Assembly (NCBI GenBank): GCA_002238555.1
Contig: MPMO01000002.1
Location: 62,001 to 126,000 of the forward strand
DNA: 64,000 nt
Direction of reading: 5' to 3'
Origin: Caldilineaceae bacterium bin34
Lineage (GTDB): Bacteria; Chloroflexota; Anaerolineae; Caldilineales; Caldilineaceae
Below are positions 9,729 through 19,377 of this stretch, in pieces. Within the stretch, counting starts at the first letter, position 1; the number at the start of each line of letters is the position of its first letter. The notes beneath the pieces are model-generated. The model was not told where the DNA came from, did no database searches, and worked only from the letters and a program-made list of their open reading frames with translations. A program made the translations under genes and the position numbers.

Positions 9729-10082
9729 TCAATAGCGATCCACTTCCTCGTCGACCAGGACGGACCAGGCGTCAATGCCACCGTCCATCGAACGCACGTT
9801 GGTATAGCCGCGCTCCATCAACCAGGCGGTGACCTTGGCACTACGCACGCCCTTGTGGCAAAACAGGACGCAGTCCACGTCCTTGTCCTGCATGGCCTGC
9901 GGAATGGCGGCTTCGCCGTGATCCCTCAAGTCGCTAAGCGCCACGTGGGTGGCTCCCGCAATGGCCGCCACTTCCAATTCATCGGCTTCGCGAACATCCA
10001 CCAGCAGGAAGCTGTCGCCTCGCTGCCGTCGCATGTCAACTTCGGTCACACCGATCTCGGGTGCGTTGAACTGATTGGGCAT
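9729..10082 (-). CDS. Rhodanese-like sulfurtransferase domain protein
   Basis: This is a single-domain rhodanese of 117 residues. The active-site loop is CHKGVRS with the catalytic Cys at residue 75, preceded by the strand FLLVDVREADE. Such proteins carry sulfane sulfur as a persulfide for Fe-S or thiolation pathways. Same strand and close spacing (37 bp) to the DUF2203 gene, and then an A-type Fe-S carrier, suggest a small sulfur/Fe-S operon. The 226 bp between this gene's end and nfo hold nothing I recognise. Confidence 0.88.
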   Translation of the reverse strand: MPNQFNAPEIGVTEVDMRRQRGDSFLLVDVREADELEVAAIAGATHVALSDLRDHGEAAIPQAMQDKDVDCVLFCHKGVRSAKVTAWLMERGYTNVRSMDGGIDAWSVLVDEEVDRY

Positions 10083-10119
10083 GGATTGTCGTTTGCCTTT
10101 GCCGGTGGCCGGCCGTCAA

Positions 10120-10536
10120 TTATTCAAAGTCGTCAAATTCCGACTCGATCACCGGCTGCCGGCCCGCGAACCCGGCATCAATGTCATGCCAGTAGTCGAT
10201 GGTCTCCTCGCCGTGCTGCCAGCAGAGGTACACGCGCTGGCCGTGTCGCATGGCCAGGAAGTCGAGAATGCCCTTGTCGACATCCTTGACCAGGATGCCC
10301 ATGGCCATGATTTGGCGCACGGCACCGTCCAGGCGCGCAAACTGTTCGGTCAAATCGGTGATGTGGGCGTTGCCGCCGTTGCCGATCCGGCGGCGGAGAA
10401 ACGGCCAAACCTTGGGCCGCAACTCCATGATTTCCCCGCGCGCGGCCTGGACCAACTCCATCAGGGCCGCCACGCGCGGCAGGGCGGCGCGGGCTTCCCG
10501 CACCGTGTAGATTCGGGCGCGCACCGGATCAGACAT
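10120..10536 (-). CDS. DUF2203 family protein
   Basis: A 138-residue protein with the DUF2203 layout: an N-terminal YTVREARAALPRVAALMELV helix, a central helical part, and the C-terminal signature GILVKDVDKGILDF followed by VYLCWQHGEETIDYWHD. The family has no established biochemical role that I can name. The ATG at 10536 is chosen because the motif begins within ten residues of it; the frame stays open upstream but is only a shadow of the Fe-S carrier gene. It lies between the Fe-S carrier and rhodanese genes. Confidence 0.85.
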   Translation of the reverse strand: MSDPVRARIYTVREARAALPRVAALMELVQAARGEIMELRPKVWPFLRRRIGNGGNAHITDLTEQFARLDGAVRQIMAMGILVKDVDKGILDFLAMRHGQRVYLCWQHGEETIDYWHDIDAGFAGRQPVIESEFDDFE

Positions 10537-10574
10537 GACTCTCGGTGCACGCCGCGCGGGCCATGGGACTGGGT

Positions 10575-10949
10575 TCAGCCGTGGCCGCAACCCCCGCCCT
10601 GGTCCGCGCCCGCATGGCTGTCCGTCGTGCGGAAACTGCTGCCACAGCCACAGGAGCTGACGGCATTGGGATTTTCGATGTGGAACCCGCCGCCCATCAG
10701 GGAATCCTGATAGTCGATCGAGGCCCCGTCGATGTAGAAGAGACTGGTCTGATCCACCAGCACGTTCATGCCATGCTGTTCGGTGATGTCGTCCCCGTCC
10801 CGGGTGGTCTTGTCGAAGGTCATGCCGTACTGCATGCCTCCGCAACCACCGCCCTTGACAAACACGCGCAGGCCGTGATGTTCATCCATGCCCTTTTCGG
10901 ACATGACCGATTGCAGCCGTTCCGCGGCCGTTGCCGTCAATGTAATCAC
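10575..10949 (-). CDS. A-type iron-sulfur carrier protein (HesB/IscA/ErpA family)
   Basis: It delivers Fe-S clusters to apoproteins. The start GTG at 10949 has AGGAGA six bases upstream and begins VITLTATAAERLQSVM, the family start. The three conserved Cys are at residue 36 (GGGCGG) and residues 100 and 102 (SSCGCGSSF). After the second Cys motif there is a Gly/His-rich tail of about 20 residues ending GADQGGGCGHG, longer than usual and with one more Cys. Co-directional with the DUF2203 and rhodanese genes. Confidence 0.92.
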   Translation of the reverse strand: MITLTATAAERLQSVMSEKGMDEHHGLRVFVKGGGCGGMQYGMTFDKTTRDGDDITEQHGMNVLVDQTSLFYIDGASIDYQDSLMGGGFHIENPNAVSSCGCGSSFRTTDSHAGADQGGGCGHG

Positions 10950-11152
10950 CTGAACTCTCCTATCCCCTGTATTGCGAATTCGGTCAATCGACTGAGTTCC
11001 TGACACCGATTATACATGAGAGTGAGCGCCGTGAATTGGGGGACAATCGCCCTGGGGACCCTTTTCTGCCGGCACTGCACCGAGGGTTGTGACCCTACAT
11101 GTCCAACTCCACGAGGGCCGGAGGCCGGGGTGAGAAGAACCCGGCCCGAAGG

Positions 11153-14100
11153 TCACTCGCCGGAACCCTCGGCCACCATGACCAGCGCCGGCAAAATGAA
11201 GAGAATGAACAGGCTCGACAGGATCAGGCCTCCCATCATGCTGACGATGAACGGCACGACGAAGATCAGGTCATCCCCGCGTTCATAGAGCAGCGGCGAC
11301 AAGCCAACCAAAGTGGTGAGGCTTGTGAGGAAAACCGCCCGGAAGCGGTGGCGCGTGGCGGCCGAGACCGCGGCGAGGGCCGGCAGCAGCGGGTTCTCGC
11401 GCCGGATCGTGTTGTAGCGGTCCAGCAGCACCAGTGAATCGTTGACCACCACGCCGAAGACCGCGATCACGCCGAAGACCGACATGGCTTGGAAATCCCA
11501 GCCCAGGATCCAGTGGCCGAGGACCGCGCCGGTGAACGAAATCGGGAAGCCGGCCACGGCCACCAGGGGTTTCCAGTAGCTCCGCAGGGAGGCCGCCATC
11601 AGCGCATACATGGCAATGAGCACGATCGGCAGCAACAACGTCAGGGTCCGGAACATGGCCTGCTCGTCGCGGGCGCCGGCCGCCGGCTCAATACGCAGGT
11701 CGGGATACTGTTCCCGCAGCGTTGGCAGGAAGTCCCGTTCAATGGTACTGCGTGCCTGATTCGGTGTCGTCACGGTCGTATCGGCGTAGGCATTCACCAG
11801 AGCCGCCCGGGAGCCGTCAATGCGCGTGCGGGTCGCCGGCTCGCGGCTCTCGTGCACTTGCGCCACGGCGGACAGCGGCATCTCCGCGCCGCCGAGGAGG
11901 CGAATGCGCTCCCGCTCCAGTTCCCGCAGACTCGTCCGGCGCTCGGGGGGGTATCGCACCATGACCTTGACTTCCTCATGGCCCCGTTGAATGCGCTGGA
12001 CTTCCACGCCGTGGAAGTTGGCGCGCAACTGGCTGCCGACATCCGCCGTCGTGAGCCCCGCGGCTTCGCCGACCGGCGTGAGTTCGATCTGGAGGTGCCG
12101 CTTGCCCGGGATGAGGCTGTCGGAGATTTGGATGACGCCCGGGGTACCCGTCATAAAGGACTGCATCTCCGCCGCAGCCTGTTGCAGCACCTCCTCGTCC
12201 TCGTGCAACAGCACATACGCAATGGTGGGACTTTCGCGAATACTGCTGTTCCAGAACTGGATCTTCTCCAGACGCGCGTTCGAACCCAGGTTCTGCCGCC
12301 AGACCCGTGTGACATCCCAAGGCATCGAGCGGCGCAGGGGACGATCATTGAGTTCCAAGCGCACCCCCGCCAAGTGGCTGCCGGTCGGGATCTCCGTGCC
12401 TATCCAAGGCCACTCGGCCATCTGGCCGGCAATGTAGGTGACGGAGCGTATGGGCACCCCCGGCAACTGTTCGTTGACCGCTTGGGCCGCCGCCACCACC
12501 TCCACTGCGGCAGCCTCCGTCACGGCGAGGGGCGTACCCTCGGGCATTTGCAGGTCGGCCTGGACATAATCCGAAGCCACGCCGGAGAGGGCAACGAACC
12601 GCACCAGCTCGAAGCGGAACAGCAGCACGGACGAAGCCACCACCACAACTCCGATGACTAGGGTTGCCCAGACGTTCCGCACGGACCACGACACGGCCGG
12701 CACCACCGTCCGGTCCCGAAGTTCCTCAATCCACTCGCAGACCCGCGCCTAGATGGCGCTCAGGGGCCACAGGCTCCACCGACGGGCGTGGCCCAGATGC
12801 GCTGGCAGGATGAAGACCGCCTCGATCAGGGACACCACCAGCACGAAGAACGCCACCAGGGGAAAGACCTTGACGACCTGGAACATGGGGTGGAGCAGGA
12901 AGTAGAAGGGCACGAAGGCCAGAACCGTGGTCGTCGCGGCGACTGTAATCGGGCTCACCACGGACCTGGCCCCCGCCACGGCCGCTGCCAGCGGTCCCAG
13001 ACCGCGCTCCCGTTCCGCCGCGATGCCCTCGCCCACCACCAGTGCATCGTCCACCACCAGGCCGATCATCAGGAACAACGCCGTCAGGGTACCCAGGTTC
13101 ATGGACAGGTTCGCCGGACCGAAGAAGAGCAGGGAGCCGGCGATGGAGAACGGGATGCCGAGCGTAATCCATACGGCGGCGCGCAGGTCAAAGACCAGCA
13201 GCAGCAGCAGGAAGACAAGAATCACGCCGATGATGCCGGTTTGGGCCAGCCGCGCCAGCCGATCATGGTTTGGCTCCGCCCTGTCCTCCCAGACGAAGAC
13301 ATCCACGTCCTGCGGCACCTCGTAGTCGGCCAGCAAGTTCCGTATGTCCCGGGCGCTTTCAATGAGGGACTGACCGCGCGTGTGGGCCACCCGCACGAAC
13401 ACCGCAGGCACCCCGTCCACTTTGGCAATGACTTCCCCGTCCACAAACGCATCGCGGATGTCCGCCACGTCCCCGAGGGTCACGATGGTGCCGTCCAGAC
13501 GCGTGATCAGGGGAATTCCCGCGAATTCCCGGCCCACCGTACGCTTGGAGATCGTGTGCAGCACCACCCCGCCGGTCTCCGTCTGCAGTTCGCCGAACGT
13601 CAGGTTGAGGGAGGCCCGGCGCACGATGTTGGCGACCTCCCGGAGCGAAAGGCCGTGGCGCCGCAGTTCCACTTCATTCAGTTCGATGGCAATCTCGCGG
13701 TCCCGCGTGCCGAACATGTTCACGCGCGAGGTGCCGGGCAACTGCAGCAGTTCGCGGCGCACCTTCTCGGCGGCACGCCGCAGGGCGTCCTCGTTCAGCA
13801 CGTCCGACACCACGGCCAGCGTCATCACCTGGTCGTTCACCTCCGTCAACTCCACGTGCGGCCGCTCGGCGTTCAGGGGCGGAAAGTTTTCGATGCCGTC
13901 CACTGCCTGCTTGATGTCGTCCAGGACCTTGTCGGCATTCGCGAACGTGGTCAACTCGATGTTGATCGTGCCCATCCCCTCCGTCGCCGTGGCCACGACC
14001 CGCTCGACCCCCTGGAAGCCGATGACACTTTCCTCGACCCGGCGGACGATGTCCTCCTCCACCTCCCGCGGCGACGATCCGGGCGAGCGCACCGTGACCG

Positions 14101-14287
14101 TGACGGTGCGCAGATCGATTTCGGGGTTTGCCTCCACCGCGATCCGGGCTCCCGACACGACGCCGGCAACCAGCAAAAACAGCATGAGGAGATTGGCGGC
14201 GACCGGATTGCCCACGAAGTAGGCAATCCACCCGGCGATCGGGCCGGATGGCGGCTGGTCGCGGCTTTCGTCTGTGGTTGCGTTCAT
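11153..14287 (-). pseudogene. RND-family efflux transporter (AcrB/MdtC-like), split by one in-frame TAG
   Basis: An inner-membrane proton-driven exporter. The N-terminal half (14287 to 12749) has the first membrane helix, two periplasmic porter subdomains and TM2-6, including the TM4 proton-relay pair in FLMIGLVVDDALVVGE. It ends in a TAG at 12749-12751. The very next codons continue in the same frame (ARVCEWIEELRDR, then the TM7 segment VWATLVIGVVVVASSVLLF) to 11153, giving the second half with TM8-12 and the TM10 motif FGVVVNDSLVLLD. Together they make 1,044 codons, the normal family length. A CAG to TAG change at the inter-half linker would explain the stop. Start ATG 14287 has GGA five bases upstream and lies 13 bp after the adaptor gene, so the two form one operon. 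Confidence 0.88.
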
Positions 14288-14300
14288 GTTCCAAATCCCG

Positions 14301-15509
14301 TCAACGGGCCTCCAGGACTTGTGGCGAGACTGCAAGCCCTTCAAAGGGCTCCGACAACGTGTCGGCCACGATTCCCTCGCCTGCATCAAAGACTTTCACG
14401 ACCCACCCGTCGGCTGTCCTCCCGTAGGCTTCCGGTTTGAAGAGTTGCAATCTGCCATCCCTGACGATCCAGATGCTGCCGTCTTCCCGGGGAACGGTAT
14501 TCGGCAGGACATACACGTCGGAGAAGACCGGACCTTCAATGTTGATTTCAACGAATGTCCCTGGAAGTGGCAGGGCTTCCACGTGCTCGTCCTCCGCGAA
14601 TTTGATGAACACCGAAGCCAGGCCCGAAGTGGCGTCGACAATGGATGAGACACTGGCAATTTCCCCTTCCCACGACCCTGTCCGCCCGGTTATCTGTGCC
14701 TTGCGCCCCACGGCCGGCTCCAGGTAGGCGAGTTCGCGGGGCTCAATGGGTGTTATCACCCGCAGCATGTGGGGGCGGTAGACGAGACCCAGCAGACCCG
14801 AAGGGGTGTAGACGACACTTACCAGAGCGGAGGGCATGGGAGGGTCTTCCGGGCGTGCCAGTTCGCCGACGGCCGCATCCGACCCCATCACCCGAACGTC
14901 GTAAGGGAGGGAAATCTCTGTTCGTGCCAGTTGCAATTCCGCCCTTCTGAGCGCGACCTGAGCCTTCTTGAGTTCCGCCTGCGCCAGTGCAATGTGGGGC
15001 AGTCTGCGGACCCACTCGGACGGCTCGGCATCGGGATTCTCAAGTTCGAACACCCGCTCGTTTTCCGCACCCAACGCCTCTTCGAGCCGCACCCGGGCCT
15101 CGGCTTCCTCGACGGTGGCCTGCACCTCTTCCACGTCAAGTTCATATTGGGCAGGGTCAATTCGGACGATCGTTTCTCCGGCAGCGATAAATCCGCCGGC
15201 GGTCAAGTCCGGTGACACCCAGGCCACCCGTCCTTCCACCTCGGTCATGAGGGTGGTCTTTTCCCGCGCGGAAACCGTGCCGGTCAAATCAATGGTCAGG
15301 GCCTGTTCGGTGGCCAAGGGAACAACGACCGCGACAACCGGCGGGGCACTCGTCTGCGGTGCGGCGTCACCCGTGGGTGCCCTGAAGCTGGGTGCCCTTG
15401 CGAAATAGAGAGCCACCGCCAGTACGAGAACGACCAACGCGAGCTGCGCGTAGCCGCGCCAATTGCGCCGATCCGACATGACTACAGAAACGTTTCCATC
15501 CTCCTGCAT
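14301..15509 (-). CDS. RND efflux membrane-fusion (adaptor) protein
   Basis: A 402-residue protein with one N-terminal membrane anchor (about residues 20-38), a biotinyl-lipoyl-like half motif (LTGTVSAREKTTLMTEVEGR), a Glu/Ala-rich coiled-coil hairpin (about 120-200) and a beta-barrel plus membrane-proximal region. This is the HlyD/AcrA layout, and it links the inner-membrane pump to an outer channel. No outer-membrane channel gene is seen nearby. The ATG at 15509 follows a G-rich stretch nine bases upstream; the ATG at 15479 is a possible second start. First gene of the pump operon. Confidence 0.88.
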   Translation of the reverse strand: MQEDGNVSVVMSDRRNWRGYAQLALVVLVLAVALYFARAPSFRAPTGDAAPQTSAPPVVAVVVPLATEQALTIDLTGTVSAREKTTLMTEVEGRVAWVSPDLTAGGFIAAGETIVRIDPAQYELDVEEVQATVEEAEARVRLEEALGAENERVFELENPDAEPSEWVRRLPHIALAQAELKKAQVALRRAELQLARTEISLPYDVRVMGSDAAVGELARPEDPPMPSALVSVVYTPSGLLGLVYRPHMLRVITPIEPRELAYLEPAVGRKAQITGRTGSWEGEIASVSSIVDATSGLASVFIKFAEDEHVEALPLPGTFVEINIEGPVFSDVYVLPNTVPREDGSIWIVRDGRLQLFKPEAYGRTADGWVVKVFDAGEGIVADTLSEPFEGLAVSPQVLEAR

Positions 15510-16372
15510 TGTTCGTCCCCCCGTTTACAGGAATTAGTTGCCGGAAGTTGGCTGAATAAACATCAAAAATTCATAATTAAGTTGATATTTTCCCGGTATG
15601 CAGTAGTACAACCGTCGTGGTAACAGATATGCCTCGTTGACAGCAGCGGAGAGCCCTCCACGTCCAGTTGCCTTTGCCAGGGCGGGCGCGAAGCGGCCAC
15701 ACCGAACCTGCCGGTATTCGACCCAGCGATCGATCCCGAGTCCTCCGGTCCGTCCTGCAAGGGGGCGGTCCCAGCGGTTCTCGTGAAGCTGCCGGCACAA
15801 CGCCCTTTCTGCATCGTGGACCAGGGCCTGCGGACATGAGCAGCGAAGGGAGTTTGGCAGCCCATGGCGAACGGCGGCGCACATTACGAACTGAGGTGGC
15901 TGAAGGCGATCTTCTCGTAGCGCATGGCAAGGCGGCGGCATTGCCTGGTGCTGTCAATGTCCCGCTCCATGATGTAACTGTTAAGGTTCCGGGCTGCCTG
16001 AAGGTCGGAGGTGCGGTGGTTTGCCGGTGGCCGGTTGGGTCGGCACGGGATTCGGCTGCGGCAGGCAGAAAGATAACAGTACGAAGCAAGTAGGAGGTGC
16101 CATCTCGAAACTCTCAGATAGCAATCGCGATGGAAGACAGGAATTAACCAACAATTCTATATCATTTTAGTAATTGAAAAAACACAGAAATACTGGCTCC
16201 GGTGGCATTCCATCATGAATCCGTACGCGGCCGCGCACGGCCCGGGCCGCCGGCCTGCGGCCCCTCCTCTGCCGGTGGCTGACAGCCGCCATGGCCTGCG
16301 GCCGGCAAGGGGGCCTTTTCACGCCAAGGGAGGCTGAGGCCGACCTCGGACCAACTCAACAAAAGTGAAACC
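15510..16372. other. Gene-poor 860-bp stretch between the pump operon and tnpB
   Basis: No intact gene is seen. It holds an IS5-type transposase remnant (listed separately), an AT-rich patch around 16110-16200 and a very GC-rich patch at about 16220-16320 with short inverted repeats, which may belong to the left end of the IS200/IS605 element. Confidence 0.5.
15884..16000 (-). pseudogene. Remnant of an IS5-type transposase C-terminus
   Basis: In one minus-strand frame about 38 codons read MERDIDSTRQCRRLAMRYEK followed by IAFSHL and a stop. This resembles the C-terminal Arg-rich and RYEK motif of IS5-superfamily DDE transposases (compare the common form CRRLATRYEKLA). Nothing else of the element is recognisable on either side. 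The match rests on a short stretch, so the family assignment is tentative. Confidence 0.45.
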
Positions 16373-17715
16373 GTGCCGGATTTCCTATATCCAGGCCGGG
16401 GCCGGGCACTCCTGCACTTGGTCAGCGTGTGGGCGGACCGGTCGCGCTTGGTGCCGGGACAGCGCCAGGCAAATGGCCAGTCCAAAAAGATCACAGCCAT
16501 GCCGGAGCAACTGGCGGGCGCCTGCCGGTTCGCCTGGAACCACGTGCTGGCCGGGCACGAGACGGGCTACCGCATGTGGAAGGCGTTCGGCAAGCCGGGG
16601 AAGGGTCCCGGCAGTCCGACCTTCTTCACGCTGGGCACGCGGTTCACGCAGTTGCGGAACGCACCCGGCAACGCGTGGCTGCAGGACTACAGCTACGCAA
16701 TCGTCCGGTACGCTTGCAAGTACATGGGGGACGCCTACGCCGCGTTCTTCGACCCGGACCGTCCGGACCACGGACGTCCGCAGTACAAGGCCAAGCACTA
16801 CACACAGCCCGCCTCCGCCATCCCGGTCAAAGTCCGGATCCAGGACGGGCGTCTGTACATCCCCAAGATGGGCTGGACGCGTCTCGGTCCCATCCACCGG
16901 TATGCCGACGGCCAGCCGCTGACCGTGCGCGTACGGCAGGAGTCCGAAAGCAAGCAGCCGCAGTGGTACGCCTACATCGTGTTCGACGTGCCGGTCGACC
17001 ATCCGGACGTATGCCCGTCCGCGGAGTCCGGAGCGGTCGGTGTCGACCGCAACGCGGGGCAGGCCACGGACCGCACCGGAGCCGTACACGCAATCCCCGA
17101 CACGACTGTTGAGGACGCGAAGATCAAGCGGTACCAGCGCAGGATGGCCCGGCAGCAGAAGGGCTCCCACCGACGCCGCGGCACGGCCGGGCAACTGCGC
17201 AAACTCCACCGCAAGCGCTCCCGCCGCCGGGACAACGCCACTCACCAAATCAGTCGCAAGGTTGCGGACACCGCCCACACCGTCGTGCTCGAGGACCTGA
17301 ACACGAAGGCCATGACGAAGAGTGCGCAGGGCACGGTCGAGAACCCCGGCCGGAACGTGAAGCAGAAAGCAGGGCTCAACCGATCCATCCTGGCATGCGG
17401 CTAGGGGCCGTTGGAGCGCAAGCTCGAGTACAAGGCCGGCCGGGTGGTGTTCGTGGATCCTGCCTACACTTCGCAAGCCTGCAGCCAGTGTGGACACACA
17501 GCCAAGTCAATCCGACCGTCGCAGGCGGTGTTCGCGTGCGGAACCTGCGGATTCCGGGCGAACGCCGATCACAACGCGGCGCTCAACATCCTGGTGCGGG
17601 CGGGACTTCCGTCCGTACCCGTTCCGGCCCGCGGGACTGGGGCAGCTGCACGGCGAGGAGCGCTCCCTCCCTGGTCGGCCTTGCGGCCGACCACAGGGAC
17701 TCCCGCGACCCGTGA
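16373..17715 (+). pseudogene. tnpB: IS200/IS605-family TnpB nuclease, interrupted by an in-frame TAG
   Basis: TnpB is the RNA-guided nuclease of IS605-type elements. The frame runs from about 16373, is stopped by a TAG at 17402-17404, and continues in the same frame. The catalytic set is still readable: the RuvC Asp in GVDRNAGQATDRTG, the Glu in VLEDLNTKAM, the zinc finger CSQCGHT...CGTCGFRANADHNAALNIL (elided) and the final Asp in NADHN. In most TnpB proteins the stop position is Trp (GWG or similar before LERKLEYKA), so a TGG to TAG change is likely. The first 45 codons do not look like a normal TnpB start, so the N-terminus may also be damaged. No tnpA is present. Confidence 0.85.
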
Positions 17716-17720
17716 ACCGG
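17640..17720 (+). ncRNA. Probable right end of the tnpB element, overlapping the omega-RNA scaffold
   Basis: Just after tnpB lies a perfect 8-bp stem with a 4-base loop (GGTCGGCC TTGC GGCCGACC, 17673-17692), followed by CAGGGACTCCCGCGACCCGT. This arrangement is usual for IS605-type right ends, whose transcript forms the guide scaffold. A very similar 3' stretch without tnpB occurs at 29964-30010. The exact element end is not determined. Confidence 0.5.
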
Positions 17721-17754
17721 ATATGCGTGGTGTCAACCATCGTATATATGCCCC

Positions 17755-17905
17755 ATTGAGAATTCCCTGCACTGGGTCCTGGACATGGCCTTCCGGGAGG
17801 ACGCAAGCCACATCCGCACCGGCCGCAACCTGGTGATGACCCTCGACCAGTTGGGCCGGGAAACCAATCATCAAGCGCAAGCAGGCCAACTGGAACGATG
17901 AGTAC
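17755..17905 (+). pseudogene. Remnant of an ISAs1-family transposase C-terminus
   Basis: The frame from about 17756 reads IENSLHWVLDMAFREDASHI, a close match to the conserved C-terminal motif of ISAs1-type DDE transposases. After a frameshift near 17865 a second piece reads IIKRKQANWNDEYRL, which fits the family's last basic motif. The IS605 element seems to have landed just upstream of, or in, this older element. The rest of the transposase is missing. Confidence 0.65.
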
Positions 17906-17971
17906 CGACTCGGGATCCCGTCAAATTGGAATGCGGTTGCCTTGGGGACAATCGACGCATGGGCACCCCCC

Positions 17972-19375
17972 TTAGACGCCACCTTTCGACGACGGCAAGG
18001 CTGCCGTTGGCAGCAGAACGGACACCCGCAGGCCGGTAGGCTCCACATTGGCCGCGGAGACTTCGCCGCCATGGGCTTCAATCAGCGATCGCACAATGGC
18101 GAGCCCAATGCCCGAACCCTCGACATTCCGCTGCGTGCGCGCCTTGTCCGCCCGGTAGAACCGCTCAAAGATTCGGGGCAGGTCCTCCTCCTGCACACCG
18201 GGTCCGCTGTCCGTCACGGACAGTTCAACCCCACCACCCGCACCGGTCCGGGCCCGAATCTCGATGTCGCTGTCCGCCGGGGCATAGGCCAAGGCATTCA
18301 CCATGATGTTGCCGAACGCCTGGATCAGGCGTTCTTCGTCCCCATCGAGCACCGGCAGAACCGGATCGATGCGTGCAACCAGGGAGATGCCCGCACTCTG
18401 CGCCTGCCCCGCGTACATGCGCATCAAGCGATTCACCAGGTCCTCCGGTGCCAGGGGTCCCCTGGACAGGTGCAGGCGTCCCGAGTCCAACTGCTCCAGG
18501 ATGTGCAGGCCCCGCACCAGCCCTTCCATGCGGCCGGCCTCCTGAAAGATCGTGTCCAGGTTCTCGTCCGTGACCGGGATGGCTCCGTCGCGCATGGCTT
18601 CGGCCAACCCGCGGATGACCACGATTGGCTGTGCCAGGTCGTGCACCACGTCCTGGGTCATCTGCCGCTTCAGTTGCTCCGATTCGGCCAGCTTCCCACT
18701 CATGGAGTTGAACGACTCCGCCAGCGTGCCCAGTTCATCCTGCGACCGCACGGGAACCCGATGCTCCAGCTCGCCGGAGGCCACCGCCCGCGTGGCCTCC
18801 GTCAGTTCGTGCAGTGGCCTGACGATTCGCCGACTGACGAACACGCCGGACACCCCGGCTGCCAGCAGAATGGCGCCGAAACCCCAGAAAGGTATCGGCC
18901 AACGATCCCGCCGATGGCGTCCCAAGTCTTCGAACCCGTCCTCAAGGAAGGCGGAATCATCCTGGAAAAAGGTGACTTCGGCACCCCCGCCCAACGCCTT
19001 GGGCCGGCGCATCACCTTCAGGAATCCGATCACTTCGCCGTCCAGAACAATGGCCTGGGCGGGAACACCGTACCCGCGCCAGGGACCAAGCAGCTTCTGC
19101 GCCGGCCCGCGGCCACCGTTTCCCAGCCACTTTTGGTCCTTGTCAAACAGCAGCACATATCCCGGCAAGGGCAGTTCGCCGGCCCCCTCCCAGGATTCGT
19201 CGTGGGCCTGGTAATGGGTCAACACCTCGTCCAGGAGGAACGGCAGGGCCTGCGCCTCGAAGTCCTTGCGATCTTGGAACTCGACCGTGTTCCAAATGCC
19301 AAGGGCGCCGGCCACGAGAATGCCAAGGGCGGCAATGGCGACAAAGGCAATGCTCAGTTTGCTGCCGAGCGACAT
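17972..19375 (-). CDS. Sensor histidine kinase (HAMP, HisKA, HATPase)
   Basis: A membrane sensor kinase of 467 residues: TM1 about 8-28, an extracytoplasmic sensor region about 29-160, TM2 about 162-180, HAMP about 182-235, the phosphorylated His at residue 245 in DVVHDLAQPIVVIRG, the N box NIMVNALAYAP and the G box DSGPGVQEEDLPRIFERFYR. The phospho-acceptor box has Ala in place of the usual Arg/Lys after Leu. It follows the response-regulator gene by two bases, so the two are certainly co-transcribed. The sensor region has no motif that identifies the signal. Confidence 0.93.
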   Translation of the reverse strand: MSLGSKLSIAFVAIAALGILVAGALGIWNTVEFQDRKDFEAQALPFLLDEVLTHYQAHDESWEGAGELPLPGYVLLFDKDQKWLGNGGRGPAQKLLGPWRGYGVPAQAIVLDGEVIGFLKVMRRPKALGGGAEVTFFQDDSAFLEDGFEDLGRHRRDRWPIPFWGFGAILLAAGVSGVFVSRRIVRPLHELTEATRAVASGELEHRVPVRSQDELGTLAESFNSMSGKLAESEQLKRQMTQDVVHDLAQPIVVIRGLAEAMRDGAIPVTDENLDTIFQEAGRMEGLVRGLHILEQLDSGRLHLSRGPLAPEDLVNRLMRMYAGQAQSAGISLVARIDPVLPVLDGDEERLIQAFGNIMVNALAYAPADSDIEIRARTGAGGGVELSVTDSGPGVQEEDLPRIFERFYRADKARTQRNVEGSGIGLAIVRSLIEAHGGEVSAANVEPTGLRVSVLLPTAALPSSKGGV

Positions 19376-19377
19376 CG

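Noticed and set aside
12788-14440. 550-codon plus-strand open frame
   Set aside because: Mirror of the RND pump gene; the His/Gln-rich product has no recognisable domain.
15534-15941. Minus-strand frame of 135 codons
   Set aside because: It has no homology in its own frame and partly overlaps the IS5-like remnant in another frame.
12749-17404. Reassignment of TAG as a sense codon
   Set aside because: TAG ends ftsK and other genes normally, and the interrupted genes also carry other damage types elsewhere.
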